DNA of 32,785 nucleotides from JBEKIK01 sp050013075. Lineage in GTDB: Bacteria > Planctomycetota > Planctomycetia > Pirellulales > Thermoguttaceae. The position numbers and the translations under genes were made by a program. Location: NCBI GenBank assembly GCA_050013075.1, contig JBEKFZ010000043.1, positions 1 to 32,785 of the forward strand. The letters run 5' to 3'. Shown one piece after another: positions 8,231 through 16,554 of this stretch (its first letter is position 1; each line of letters starts with the position of its first letter). Below the pieces are notes generated by a model. The model saw nothing but the letters and a program-made list of their open reading frames with translations. It did not search any database and had not been told where the DNA came from.

Positions 8231-8483
8231 GCAAATCAGTTGTATTTCACCCGATTTTATGGACGGTAATGCTTGGAATTAGATAATTCCAGTGGAAAAT
8301 AGCCTGCTTTATTTAAAATCATATTCGCAATAGTGTTCTTTATATTTTGAGTATTGCGCAGTAGTATTTAAATAATACGCATGTACTGCTATTTATTTTT
8401 AGTCCGAAAACTATAATAAAGGTATAAATGAAAAATGACCTATTACCCTGAGATTTTGAAAGGAAAAACGTTGGTTTATCAAT
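8231..8483 (+). promoter_or_regulatory. AT-rich leader/promoter region of the regulator gene
   Basis: This 253-base AT-rich stretch contains the palindrome TGGAATTA-GA-TAATTCCA (8274-8291, 8-bp arms). A second inverted repeat near 8358-8395 has GCAGTA and TACTGC as outer arms around an AT-rich centre. A TATAAT hexamer lies at 8412-8417 without a clear -35 box. The palindromes are candidate operators for autoregulation or for the divergent operon. No coding frame was recognised here. Confidence 0.4.
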
Positions 8484-9656
8484 ATGAGCGGAATTCGTAA
8501 AGTTGCCTTGTTGATTGAAACTTCCCGGGAATACGGCCGAGGGGTATTGCGCGGTATTGTGCGCTATGCACGACTTCACGGGCCGTGGGCGTTTTACGTT
8601 ACGCCCGGCGATCTTGAACAGGCCTTGCCGGAAATGAAACATTGGGGCGGGACCGGAATCATCGCCAGGATTGAAACTCCAAAAGTCGCGGAAGCCATTC
8701 TAGCCACCGGATTGCCGGTAGTGGCCTTGGGCCTTTCCGAAAAGCAACTCGCGCCCGGCAATCCCTTGTCGCAAATCTGCGAACTGTACACCGACTCATA
8801 CCATGCCGCTCAACTGGCCGCGATCCACTTGTTGGAAAGGGGATTCCGCAACTACGCCTTTGTGGGCATTGCCGATCGGATCTGGTCCAAGCGGCGGCGC
8901 GATAGTTTTGTCAAACACATTAAACAGGCGGACTATAAAACTCACGTTTACGAGCAGCCGAAAAACAAGCACGACCAGGAATGGGGGCGGGAACAAAAAC
9001 TTTTGGCCGAGTGGCTCCACAACCTGCCCAAACCGGTCGGACTGATGGCCGCCAACGACGACCGCGGCAGAGACGTGTTGGAGGCCTGCCGCGCCGCCAA
9101 CCTGGGCGTGCCGGAAGAAGTGGCCGTGGTCGGCGTGGATAACGACTCGCTGTTGTGCGAACTGGCGAATCCGGCCCTCTCCAGCGTCGTCCTCAACGCC
9201 GAGCACGGCGGTTTTGAAGCGGCGGCCTTGCTGGATCGTTTGATGGCCGGCCGGGCGTCAGCACCGGAGCGGATCGTGGTCGAACCTTTGCAAGTCGTCA
9301 TGCGAAGATCGACGGATGTGGTGGCCTTGGAAGATCTCGCGGTCGCACATGCCCTGCGATTCATCCACGAAAACGCCGGCCGCGCGATTCAGGTAAAGGA
9401 CATCGTCAAGACCCTGGGCATCTCGCGGCGGACCTTGGAAATCCGCTTCCGCCGCACAATCGGCAAATCGATGAACGAAAAGATCCAGCAAGCCCATTTG
9501 GAACGGTCAAAAAGACTATTGCTGGAAACCGACCTGCCCTTGCCCAAAGTGGCCGAGGCCGCGGGTTACAACAGCACAAGCTATTTGGCGGTCGTCTTTC
9601 ACAAGGCCTTCGCCATGACCCCGGCCAAATTCCGCACTTACGCCCGAAATCGTTAA
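8484..9656 (+). CDS. XylR-like transcriptional regulator (LacI-type sensor, AraC-type DNA-binding domain)
   Basis: A 390-residue regulator. Residues 1-275 form a periplasmic-binding-protein-like sugar sensor as in LacI/XylR proteins (RKVALLIETSREYGRG at the start, VGLMAANDDRGRDVLEAC in the middle, VAVVGVDNDSLLCE near the hinge). Residues 285-388 are an AraC-type double helix-turn-helix: VKDIVKTLGISRRTLEIRF is the first unit and LPKVAEAAGYNSTSYLAVVF the second. The order, sensor first and AraC domain last, is that of E. coli XylR. It is divergent from the arabinose operon and is the obvious candidate to control it in response to a pentose. No clear ribosome binding site precedes the ATG; AAAGGA is about 20 bases upstream. 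Confidence 0.92.
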   Translation: MSGIRKVALLIETSREYGRGVLRGIVRYARLHGPWAFYVTPGDLEQALPEMKHWGGTGIIARIETPKVAEAILATGLPVVALGLSEKQLAPGNPLSQICELYTDSYHAAQLAAIHLLERGFRNYAFVGIADRIWSKRRRDSFVKHIKQADYKTHVYEQPKNKHDQEWGREQKLLAEWLHNLPKPVGLMAANDDRGRDVLEACRAANLGVPEEVAVVGVDNDSLLCELANPALSSVVLNAEHGGFEAAALLDRLMAGRASAPERIVVEPLQVVMRRSTDVVALEDLAVAHALRFIHENAGRAIQVKDIVKTLGISRRTLEIRFRRTIGKSMNEKIQQAHLERSKRLLLETDLPLPKVAEAAGYNSTSYLAVVFHKAFAMTPAKFRTYARNR

Positions 9657-9675
9657 ATTGGTTTGCCGTTTCCTT

Positions 9676-9760
9676 GTAAAGCCGCGACCACTGGTCGCGC
9701 TTGTGGAAAAAAACGATAACGTTATTCATCTTCTACCGCGACCACTGGTCGCGGCTTTAC
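9676..9760. repeat. Composite REP/BIME-like element with 14-bp inverted ends
   Basis: GTAAAGCCGCGACC (9676-9689) and its exact reverse complement (9747-9760) bound an 85-bp element. Each end is itself a hairpin: CGCGACC-ACT-GGTCGCG (9683-9699) and CCGCGACC-ACT-GGTCGCGG (9736-9754). The centre holds the palindrome ATAACGTTAT. It lies between the convergent regulator and membrane-protein genes and may serve as a two-way transcription stop. Confidence 0.75.
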
Positions 9761-9787
9761 ATATAAACAGTGGTGGTATCATTCTCA

Positions 9788-11740
9788 TCAATTATTCCCA
9801 TCAGGCCGCCGGGCAACCAGCGGGACCGCCGGACCATCGGATTCCATGTAGATGAATCCCCGCAAAAGTCCCGCCGATTCGGACCTCGACCGGTTCTCAC
9901 CTTTGTCGCTCGCTTGCTTTAGTTCCGTGTTCTCGGCGGGTTTATATAAAGGAATCGCAACCGAAGCCGTTCCAGGCGCATCTGATGGAATCCCCAGGAC
10001 CAATGAAAATTGCTGCGTCTTGCGGGCGGAAACGCGCTGAAGTGGAATGGAAATGTAATTGCCGTCGCACGCCTTGCCGGGATCGACATAGTCCTTGGCC
10101 AAGAGATTCTCTTTTCCATCCGGGTCAATTAAAAAAAGCGCCCAATCCAGACGTTTGAGTGAGCGTCCTTCGCGGCCGATTTCAATCTGCAAATCGATGC
10201 GGCAAAGTTTTCCGTCCGCCTGGACCGAGAAATGCTGAGTGAACGATTGACCCGCGGCAAGCCGAACCGGTTCGATTTTCTCAGTCGCTCCTGATTGCCG
10301 ACAGATGCGTTCCACTCGGACCTCCTGGGCGGATTTCGGCGTTGAGGTGCGATAAGGGCCGAGCCGGGCTTTTTGCAGCCACGCCAGACGAGTTGAAAAC
10401 ACTTCCTTTGCCCCGTATCCCCACTGGTCCGCGTAACGCACGCCCAGGGCTTCCGGTTGGACGCCGTCGCGCATGTCCTGCTCGAATTTCGACAGATGTT
10501 TCCAGAGTTGCGTGGAATAGACGATTCCCTTTTGCGCGTTAAGAATAAAAAGCCCGCTCATCAGTACGAAAAGCGTACGCTGGACGTGACGTTTCAAGGC
10601 CGCTCCGCCGTGCACTTCAGACTGTAAAAACAAAAGCAGCAAGAGCGGTGCGGCCAAAGTCATATATCGAGGCTCGAATCCGATCATTGGGCCCATGAAC
10701 GCCCGGCCCAGGCCGATAGCAAGCCCTAAAGCCGCAATTCCCGCAAAGAACATCAAGAAACCTGCCGCGCGCAAACGTTCGGCAGGTTGATTGCGAAAAG
10801 TTCTCAGGCCTTGCCGCATGATTATTGCACAAACCAGAAGGATAAGAAGACCGGAAACGGGCCAGATTTCCTTGGCCGCCTGGCCGATGCCGAAGCTGAT
10901 GAATTCAAGACCCGTTCGCAGCGAGGCATAAAAACCCGAATAGGCGGGACTGGCGTTCAAACCGTGTAAATACAACGCCACAAGCGCCACAGGCATGGCC
11001 GCAAGCACAAACATCAAAAGCGCGTCTCGCCTGGCGCGTGGATGGCCGCTTAGCCACTTGCATGCCGAGGCGTAGATCAGCCAACACGCCATCGGCGGCA
11101 GAAAGACCAAGCCGTATGTTCCGCACAGGCCCAATGAAACCAGACATAGTGTGGCGAGCATGGCCGATTTCACGGAGATTTGGCTCCCGCATCGCAATAC
11201 AATCAGCAATATGCAGCCTTCCAGGACCACCGAAGTCACGAAGTTCAACTGAAAGCCCCAGATCAGATTTTCGAATTGCCCCCAGTGCATGAGCGCCAGC
11301 GGGAAGAAGGCGTCGCAAAGGCTGGTTTTGCCCCGCACCCTTCGGGCGGCCGTCATCAATGCAAAAGACAGGCCGCTTAGTATGAACACGTTAAAAAAGC
11401 ATCCGGCGCGAAAGTCAAACCCGCTTAGCGCCCCCAGACCCAAATAAATCAGACGCGGAAGGAACATGCGATGTTCGTTGTGCTGGGACCAGAGCCAGGC
11501 GAGTGTTATCGGTTCGTCGCCCGTAAGGCGCCCAACCCAGTGCCATTCATCGCCCAATGGAAATCGCAGACCGTATATCGCGACAAAACAAAATCCTGCC
11601 GCGGACACAACGGCCCAAATTGCCCAGGCCCATAAACTCTCTTTATCCGCGGCGCCGAGTATTTCGCGAAGGCTGTGGGACGGCCATTGTCGAGACTTGG
11701 AATTTCTAAAACTATCAATGGCAAGTTCGGGCATGGCCAT
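9788..11740 (-). CDS. Uncharacterised multi-pass membrane protein, GT-C glycosyltransferase-like, with C-terminal soluble domain
   Basis: A 650-residue protein that I cannot assign to a named family. About ten hydrophobic segments span residues 35-415. An acidic pair in GDEWHW (D64, E65) sits in the first loop after the first membrane segment, where GT-C transferases carry their catalytic acid. A conserved-looking SQHNEHR (85-91) follows. Residues about 470-605 are hydrophilic and strand-rich and may be an extracytoplasmic carbohydrate-binding-like domain. The start at 11740 is chosen because GGAAAG lies six bases upstream; the frame is open to 11833. It is convergent with the regulator and divergent from the GH3 gene. 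A role in cell-surface glycan assembly is inference only. Confidence 0.6.
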   Translation of the reverse strand: MAMPELAIDSFRNSKSRQWPSHSLREILGAADKESLWAWAIWAVVSAAGFCFVAIYGLRFPLGDEWHWVGRLTGDEPITLAWLWSQHNEHRMFLPRLIYLGLGALSGFDFRAGCFFNVFILSGLSFALMTAARRVRGKTSLCDAFFPLALMHWGQFENLIWGFQLNFVTSVVLEGCILLIVLRCGSQISVKSAMLATLCLVSLGLCGTYGLVFLPPMACWLIYASACKWLSGHPRARRDALLMFVLAAMPVALVALYLHGLNASPAYSGFYASLRTGLEFISFGIGQAAKEIWPVSGLLILLVCAIIMRQGLRTFRNQPAERLRAAGFLMFFAGIAALGLAIGLGRAFMGPMIGFEPRYMTLAAPLLLLLFLQSEVHGGAALKRHVQRTLFVLMSGLFILNAQKGIVYSTQLWKHLSKFEQDMRDGVQPEALGVRYADQWGYGAKEVFSTRLAWLQKARLGPYRTSTPKSAQEVRVERICRQSGATEKIEPVRLAAGQSFTQHFSVQADGKLCRIDLQIEIGREGRSLKRLDWALFLIDPDGKENLLAKDYVDPGKACDGNYISIPLQRVSARKTQQFSLVLGIPSDAPGTASVAIPLYKPAENTELKQASDKGENRSRSESAGLLRGFIYMESDGPAVPLVARRPDGNN

Positions 11741-12026
11741 CAGATTCTTTCCATGCCATCGCGGTATGGGCGAGGCGGCGATAGGTCGGCTGGTCGGATT
11801 GGTTGGGGGGCATTTTATGCGGGGATCGAACAATTATTCAAGATGAATTTACGCGGGCCCTTTAAATACACAACGTCAAACAACACAAGGACTTAGAGCT
11901 TCAGATAAAATAAAAGTCTTTATCCGCGAAGTTTTTCAGCCCAGGACCGAGGACTTGCAATCCGCTTTGGCGGGAAATATCGTTTGTTTACAAATATGTC
12001 CACGGAACTCATATCGTGAGTTTGCC
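11741..12026. other. Divergent intergenic region between membrane protein and GH3 genes
   Basis: These 286 bases must hold the promoters of both flanking genes. A GATAAA...TTTATC inverted repeat (about 11905-11926) and TTTGT-TT-ACAAA (about 11989-12000) are visible. No convincing -35/-10 pair stands out and no additional gene is supported. Confidence 0.4.
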
Positions 12027-13895
12027 ATGAACGCGCTCAATCGCTGCTTGAAATTGTTGTTTTTTTTCGCAACTCTGACACTTTCGATGGGGATTACGCG
12101 CATTATTGCCGCCGATACCGAGAACTCCGGTCCCGGCAAGAACGTGCCCGCAAGTAATGACGCGGCCATCGAGGCAAAGATAGATTCTCTATTGCGGACG
12201 ATGACGCTTGACGAAAAAATCGGGCAGATGACCGAGGTCGATCTTGGCGCGATTAAGGACAAGTCGGACATTCAAAAGTATTTCATCGGCTCGGTCCTGA
12301 GCGGCGGCGATTCCGATCCGCCCGACAACTCCCCGCAAACTTGGGCAAAGACTTACGATGAACTTCAATCCTGGGCCTTGAAAACCCGACTGAAGATCCC
12401 CTTGATCTACGGCATCGACGCGGTCCACGGGCACAACAACGTCCTTGGCGCGGTCATCTTTCCCCACAACGTCGGCCTGGGCGCGACCCGCAATCCGGAA
12501 CTGGTCGAAAAAGCCGCCCGCATAACTGCGCTCGAAGTTTCGGGCACGGGCATAAATTGGACCTTCGCCCCCTGCATCGCGGTGGCACGAAATATTCGTT
12601 GGGGCCGGACTTATGAAAGTTTCGGCGAAACTCCGGAACTGGCCGAATCTCTGGGAGCGGCGGCAGTGCGGGGATTTCAAGGCAAAAACCTCGCCGATCC
12701 CGGTTCCATAGTCGCCTGCGCAAAGCACTATATGGGCGATGGCGGCACTACAAACGGCAAAGACCAGGGCAACACCCAGTGCGATGAAGCCACGCTGCGG
12801 AAAATCCATTTGCCCGGATACGTCGCCGCAGTCAAGGCCGGCGCGGGCACGATCATGGCGTCCTTCAGCAGTTGGAACGGCAAAAAAATGCACGGCAACA
12901 AGTACCTGCTCACCGACGTGCTGAAAAATGAACTCGCTTTCAAGGGCTTTTTAGTGTCCGACTGGGCCGGAATCGACCAACTATCGCCCGACTTCAAAAC
13001 CGCCGTCGAACAATCCATAAACGCCGGAATGGACATGGCCATGGTTCCCAACGGGCCGGGCGGAAAAAACAATTACATCGAATTCATCGGTCTGCTCAAG
13101 GAACTTGCAGCCGAGGACAAAGTGCCACAGTCGCGCATCGACGACGCAGTGCGGCGAATCCTCCGCGTCAAGTTCAAAACCCGATTGTTCGAAAAACCTT
13201 TCACCGATCCCTCGCTGACCGCATCAATCGGCTCGGCCGAGCACCGGCAAGTGGCGCGCGATTGCGTGCGCCAGTCGCTGGTATTATTGAAAAATGAAAA
13301 CCACGTTCTGCCGCTGGCGAAAAATCTCAAGCACCTGGTCGTGGCCGGCAAGGCCGCCGACGACCTGGGCATGCAGTGCGGCGGATGGACCATCAGGTGG
13401 CAGGGACGGACCGGCAAGGTGACCGACGGCGGAACCACCATCCTTGCCGCCATCCGCCAGGCAGTCGCCCCCGGGACCGAAGTAATCTTTTCGGCCGACG
13501 GCGAAAACGCGCAAGGGGCCGACGCCGCGATCGTGGTCGTCGGCGAATCGCCTTACGCCGAAGGCAACGGAGACCGAAAAGACCTGGGCCTGGCGAAAAA
13601 AGATATTGACCTGGTGAAAAAAGTAAAACAATCGGGCGTTCCGGTGATTACCGTTTTGCTCTCCGGGCGGCCGATGATTCTAGGTCCGGCCTTGGACAAC
13701 AGCGACGCTTTTATCGCGGCCTGGCTGCCGGGCACCGAAGGCCAAGGCGTGGCCGATGTGCTTTTCGGCGATTATAAACCCACTGGCAAGCTGCCGCACA
13801 CCTGGCCGAAAAGCATGGATCAGGTCCCCCTGAACGTCGGCGATCCCGGCGCGGACAAGGCCCTGTTTCCTTACGGATTCGGCCTGACGTATTAA
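12027..13895 (+). CDS. Secreted GH3 beta-glucosidase / beta-glucan exohydrolase
   Basis: A 622-residue glycoside hydrolase family 3 enzyme resembling plant beta-D-glucan exohydrolase ExoI and bacterial cellodextrin exohydrolases. Residues 1-28 form a signal peptide (basic start, LLFFFATLTLSMG core, cleavage probably near IIAAD). The (beta/alpha)8 domain contains the GIDAVHGHN motif and the SDW motif with nucleophile D312. The second domain has the acid/base E512 in SPYAEGNGD, as in ExoI. The protein ends directly after the second domain, with no fibronectin-like third domain. The start at 12027 is preferred over 11955 because it gives a clean signal peptide. It probably releases glucose from beta-glucans outside the cytoplasm. 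Confidence 0.93.
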   Translation: MNALNRCLKLLFFFATLTLSMGITRIIAADTENSGPGKNVPASNDAAIEAKIDSLLRTMTLDEKIGQMTEVDLGAIKDKSDIQKYFIGSVLSGGDSDPPDNSPQTWAKTYDELQSWALKTRLKIPLIYGIDAVHGHNNVLGAVIFPHNVGLGATRNPELVEKAARITALEVSGTGINWTFAPCIAVARNIRWGRTYESFGETPELAESLGAAAVRGFQGKNLADPGSIVACAKHYMGDGGTTNGKDQGNTQCDEATLRKIHLPGYVAAVKAGAGTIMASFSSWNGKKMHGNKYLLTDVLKNELAFKGFLVSDWAGIDQLSPDFKTAVEQSINAGMDMAMVPNGPGGKNNYIEFIGLLKELAAEDKVPQSRIDDAVRRILRVKFKTRLFEKPFTDPSLTASIGSAEHRQVARDCVRQSLVLLKNENHVLPLAKNLKHLVVAGKAADDLGMQCGGWTIRWQGRTGKVTDGGTTILAAIRQAVAPGTEVIFSADGENAQGADAAIVVVGESPYAEGNGDRKDLGLAKKDIDLVKKVKQSGVPVITVLLSGRPMILGPALDNSDAFIAAWLPGTEGQGVADVLFGDYKPTGKLPHTWPKSMDQVPLNVGDPGADKALFPYGFGLTY

Positions 13896-13927
13896 TATCT
13901 AACATCACATAAATGCCATATTCTTCG

Positions 13928-13959
13928 TTTAGCCGCGGAGCTTGCTCCGCGCGTGTTTT
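13928..13959. terminator. REP-like hairpin acting as a possible terminator between convergent genes
   Basis: The TTTAGCC word (13928-13934) leads into CGCGGAGC-TT-GCTCCGCG (13934-13951), with TTTTT shortly after on the plus strand. It is placed 30 bases past the GH3 stop and 20 bases past the end of the opposing lactonase gene. It belongs to the same family as the elements at 2370 and 14920 but has a different stem. Confidence 0.55.
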
Positions 13960-13977
13960 TCACAAATGAAAACGTCT

Positions 13978-14904
13978 TCACTGGCTTCCCACGCCCTTTA
14001 CGTTCATGCGGATGCCGTAAAGTCCTTTTGAGGCCGTGATAAACAGCGTCTGCCCATCCTTGCCGCCGAAACACACGTTCGCCGTCGTCTGCTCGGGCAC
14101 GTCGATGTGTTCGATTTGTTTGCCGGTTTTATCGAACACGGTTACGCCCTTTCCGGTCACTCCGGGACCTCTTCCCGTCAGATAAACGTTGCCTCGATCG
14201 TCGATCGTCATGCCGTCGGAGCCCAACTGGCAAAAGAGTTTTTTGTTCTTAAGCGTGCCGTCGGGCTGGATCTCGTATTGATAGGTTTTGCCTGCCCCGA
14301 TATCGGCGATGTAAAGAGTTTTGTCGTCCGGCGTGCCGATTATTCCGTTGGGCTTTTTCAGGTCGTCGGCCACGCGGAGCAGTTTTTTCCCGTCTGGGGG
14401 AAGAAAATAAGTGGCCTCGGACGCACGTTCCACGGACCCTTTCGGCCAATACGGTCTGGGATACAAGGGATCGGTGAAATACACCCCGCCGTCAGCGCGA
14501 ATCCATACGTCGTTTGGACCGTTGAGAATTTTGCCCTGATAGTCTTTTACGACCCCCGTGATTTTTCCAGCCGTATCGATGCGCCATAGTTCGTTCTTTT
14601 CGTCTGCACAGGCCCAGAGATTGCCCTGGCGGTCGAAGCACAGACCGTTGGACCGCCCGCTCGGCTCCAGGAAGGTCGAAAGTTTGCCGTCCAGGCTCCA
14701 CTTGAGAATGCGGTTGTTTGGCTGGTCGGTGAATAACACGTTGCCCTGGGCGTCGGCGGCCGGCCCTTCGGTAAACGTGAATCCATCGGCCAGTTTTTCC
14801 ACCTTGGCGCCGGGAGCGATGATTTGATCATCCGCGCCAAAGACCGTTGCTCCGGGCATGAAGACTAAAAATAAAACTGTTGGAAAAATATATTTCTTTC
14901 GCAT
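13978..14904 (-). CDS. Secreted SMP-30/gluconolactonase family protein
   Basis: A 308-residue protein with a signal peptide (residues 1-23, MRKK then a hydrophobic core and VFG-A) and a six-bladed propeller of the SMP-30/gluconolactonase/LRE family. The usual divalent-metal ligands are present: E46 (FTEGP), N131 (GPNDV) and D230 (SDGMTID), with N186 (KPNG) also in place. Such enzymes open sugar lactones. A sugar lactone is a reasonable substrate here given the adjacent GH3 and arabinose genes, but the specificity cannot be read. AGGA lies about six bases before the start, and a REP-like hairpin begins 16 bases upstream of the ATG. Confidence 0.9.
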   Translation of the reverse strand: MRKKYIFPTVLFLVFMPGATVFGADDQIIAPGAKVEKLADGFTFTEGPAADAQGNVLFTDQPNNRILKWSLDGKLSTFLEPSGRSNGLCFDRQGNLWACADEKNELWRIDTAGKITGVVKDYQGKILNGPNDVWIRADGGVYFTDPLYPRPYWPKGSVERASEATYFLPPDGKKLLRVADDLKKPNGIIGTPDDKTLYIADIGAGKTYQYEIQPDGTLKNKKLFCQLGSDGMTIDDRGNVYLTGRGPGVTGKGVTVFDKTGKQIEHIDVPEQTTANVCFGGKDGQTLFITASKGLYGIRMNVKGVGSQ

Positions 14905-14919
14905 GGCGTTTCCTCACGG

Positions 14920-14943
14920 TTTAGCCCGGGCACTTGTGCCCGG
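14920..14943. repeat. REP-like hairpin, exact copy of the one at 2370
   Basis: The 24 bases are identical to 2370-2393: the word TTTAGCC followed by an 8-bp CCGGGCAC stem with a TT loop. It lies in the leader of the SMP-30 gene, next to its ribosome binding site. Confidence 0.8.
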
Positions 14944-15075
14944 TGTTCTTATCTCTTTAACATGACATTATTTTTCCGGTAGCCGATGTTACCACAAAAT
15001 ACAACATCATTCAATGATTTGCTAGGATTGCCATTTGCGGCCGTCTTCCGTACAATCCAAAAGCGTTAATTATTT

Positions 15076-15099
15076 GTAAAGCCGCGACCATTGGTCGCG
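15076..15099. repeat. REP-like hairpin, GTAAAGCC type
   Basis: Starts with GTAAAGCC and folds as CGCGACC-ATT-GGTCGCG. It differs from 9676-9699 only in one loop base (ATT for ACT). Confidence 0.75.
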
Positions 15100-15104
15100 A
15101 TTTG

Positions 15105-15155
15105 CTTACTGTAACCAACCACCTACCGCCAACCACTTACCATCTACCAATTTAT
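15105..15155. repeat. Low-complexity ACC-rich spacer before the deacetylase gene
   Basis: A degenerate series of short words (ACCAACC, ACCTACC, CCAACC, ACTTACC, ATCTACC) runs up to five bases from the ATG at 15161, leaving no recognisable ribosome binding site. It resembles other word-like spacers in this window. Confidence 0.5.
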
Positions 15156-15160
15156 AGCCC

Positions 15161-15883
15161 ATGTCCGACGAACAACTCGACGTAATTGCCGTCGGGGCCC
15201 ATCCCGACGATCTGGAAATCACCTGCGGGGGCACGATCGCCAAGCTGGTGCGGCAGGGATACCGCCTGGGCATGATCGACCTCACGGACGGCGAACCCAC
15301 ACCGCTTTCGCCCGGCCCGGAAGTACGCCTGGCCGAGGCCCGGCAGGCGGCCGAGCTTCTGGGTGCGGCAGTCCGCGTAACCCTCGACCTGCCCAACCGC
15401 CGCTTGTTCGACACCTTTGAAGCCCGCGTGGCATTGGCCAAGGAATTCCGCAAATATCGGCCCCGCCTGGTCATTGGGCTGGGCGGAAAAACACCCATGG
15501 CCTCGCCCGACCATTATCAAGCCTCGCTCATAACCGAGGCCGCGGTGTTCTATTCCAAACTAACCAAGTGGGACGAGTATTTCGACGGCATTCCACCCCA
15601 TACAATCCCGCGGCACTTGTGCTCGTCGTTGGCCTTTCGCCATTTCGCCCCGGTCGAGGCCAACGCAGTAGTGATCGACATCGGCGACACGCTGGAAACC
15701 AAGCTCGCGGCCATCGCCTGCTACAAGACCCAATTCCCCCCGGAAAAGAGCAATGCCGTGGCCCGCTTCCGCGCGTTTGCCGTCCAGCAAGGCATGGCCG
15801 CCGGTTACGAGGCCGGCGAAGTCCTGCTAAATCCCACCGCCTGGGGCACGAAAGATTTAATGGGCCTGCTGTTTGGTGTGTAA
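15161..15883 (+). CDS. PIG-L/LmbE family N-acetylglucosaminide deacetylase (BshB1-like)
   Basis: A 240-residue PIG-L family zinc deacetylase. The N-terminal AHPDD motif (residues 14-18) provides a His and an Asp for zinc plus the catalytic Asp. It is followed by LEITCGGTI and DLTDGEPT. The third zinc ligand is expected in SPDHYQAS, where most relatives have HPDH. Length and layout match BshB1-type deacetylases, which remove the acetyl group from GlcNAc-malate during bacillithiol synthesis. No other bacillithiol gene is in the window, so that role is only a possibility. It appears to be monocistronic, with a strong terminator 35 bases downstream. Confidence 0.85.
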   Translation: MSDEQLDVIAVGAHPDDLEITCGGTIAKLVRQGYRLGMIDLTDGEPTPLSPGPEVRLAEARQAAELLGAAVRVTLDLPNRRLFDTFEARVALAKEFRKYRPRLVIGLGGKTPMASPDHYQASLITEAAVFYSKLTKWDEYFDGIPPHTIPRHLCSSLAFRHFAPVEANAVVIDIGDTLETKLAAIACYKTQFPPEKSNAVARFRAFAVQQGMAAGYEAGEVLLNPTAWGTKDLMGLLFGV

Positions 15884-15918
15884 GAGATAATTGAATGATT
15901 AGCGATTAGAAATTAGGG

Positions 15919-15944
15919 GTGGGCAGTTTACTGCCCACTTTTTT
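15919..15944 (+). terminator. Intrinsic terminator after the deacetylase gene
   Basis: GTGGGCAGT-TT-ACTGCCCAC (15919-15938) has 9-bp perfect arms and is followed by six T. It shares the GGCAGT...ACTGCC core with the hairpins at 20056 and 31790. Confidence 0.85.
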
Positions 15945-16152
15945 ATGAATGGATTTGGATTAGAGATTGCATGATTGGGATTTGGATGATCAGATGATTG
16001 GGGATTTCGTACTCCGTACTGCCGTACTCCGTACAAAAACCCCCTTCGCGTATTCCATCACCCTGCCGGCAGCGCGATTCCAATGGCCTTGCTATTTGAG
16101 CCAACCGCGATTGATGTTTTGGCTAACTTAAAAGCGGCGACCGCGCGACATG
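15945..16152. other. Low-complexity intergenic spacer
   Basis: The first 90 bases are built from drifting words: GGATTTGGATTAGAG, GATTGGGATTTGGATGATCAG, then GTACTCCGTACTGCCGTACTCCGTAC, which contains GTACTCCGTAC twice. The rest (16040-16152) shows no feature I can support. Confidence 0.4.
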
Positions 16153-16554
16153 TCAACGATGACCGCTCAATACTTCCAAGTACGGCGCGTATTTTTTGTC
16201 TTCGGTTTGGATATGACCGATCCACCACTGTTTCAGAAAGGCAAGAAGATTATGCCCCGTCACAAAATCGGCGTTTTCTTGCAAGTCTAATGTTTTTTGC
16301 CGCATCTTGTCATGCAAGGCCTTGTGCTCGATTAAATCCGGATACTCGACTGCCTCCATCGTTTCCTCTTCATGCTTGAAATGCTCGAATGTATATTTAA
16401 CCAAATGATCGAGTATGGGTTTGACCACTTGTTGCGCGGATTTCTTTTCCATGGCTTCATATAGTTCATTTATGACGCCGACAATTTGCTGGTGTTGGGC
16501 GTCTAGCGACGGATCGCCCACCGAGTAGAAATCTTTCCAAGTAATGATTGCCAT
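16153..16554 (-). CDS. Bacteriohemerythrin (single-domain)
   Basis: A 133-residue hemerythrin with the full di-iron ligand set: H21, H58, E62 (HFKHEEE), H77 and H81 (EHKALH), H114 (GHI) and D119 (TEDKKY). It therefore should bind O2 reversibly in the cytoplasm, and could act in oxygen storage, delivery or sensing. The reading frame is open back to 16653, but the ATG at 16554 gives the standard N-terminus (MAIITWKDFYSVGD) and has GGAGG eight bases upstream, so it is chosen. No fused signalling domain is present. It stands alone, with about 300 non-coding bases on its 5' side. Confidence 0.95.
   Translation of the reverse strand: MAIITWKDFYSVGDPSLDAQHQQIVGVINELYEAMEKKSAQQVVKPILDHLVKYTFEHFKHEEETMEAVEYPDLIEHKALHDKMRQKTLDLQENADFVTGHNLLAFLKQWWIGHIQTEDKKYAPYLEVLSGHR

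Noticed and set aside
13978..15883. Bacillithiol biosynthesis locus
   Set aside because: Only one BshB1-like deacetylase is present, with no BshA or BshC nearby, so a pathway cannot be claimed.
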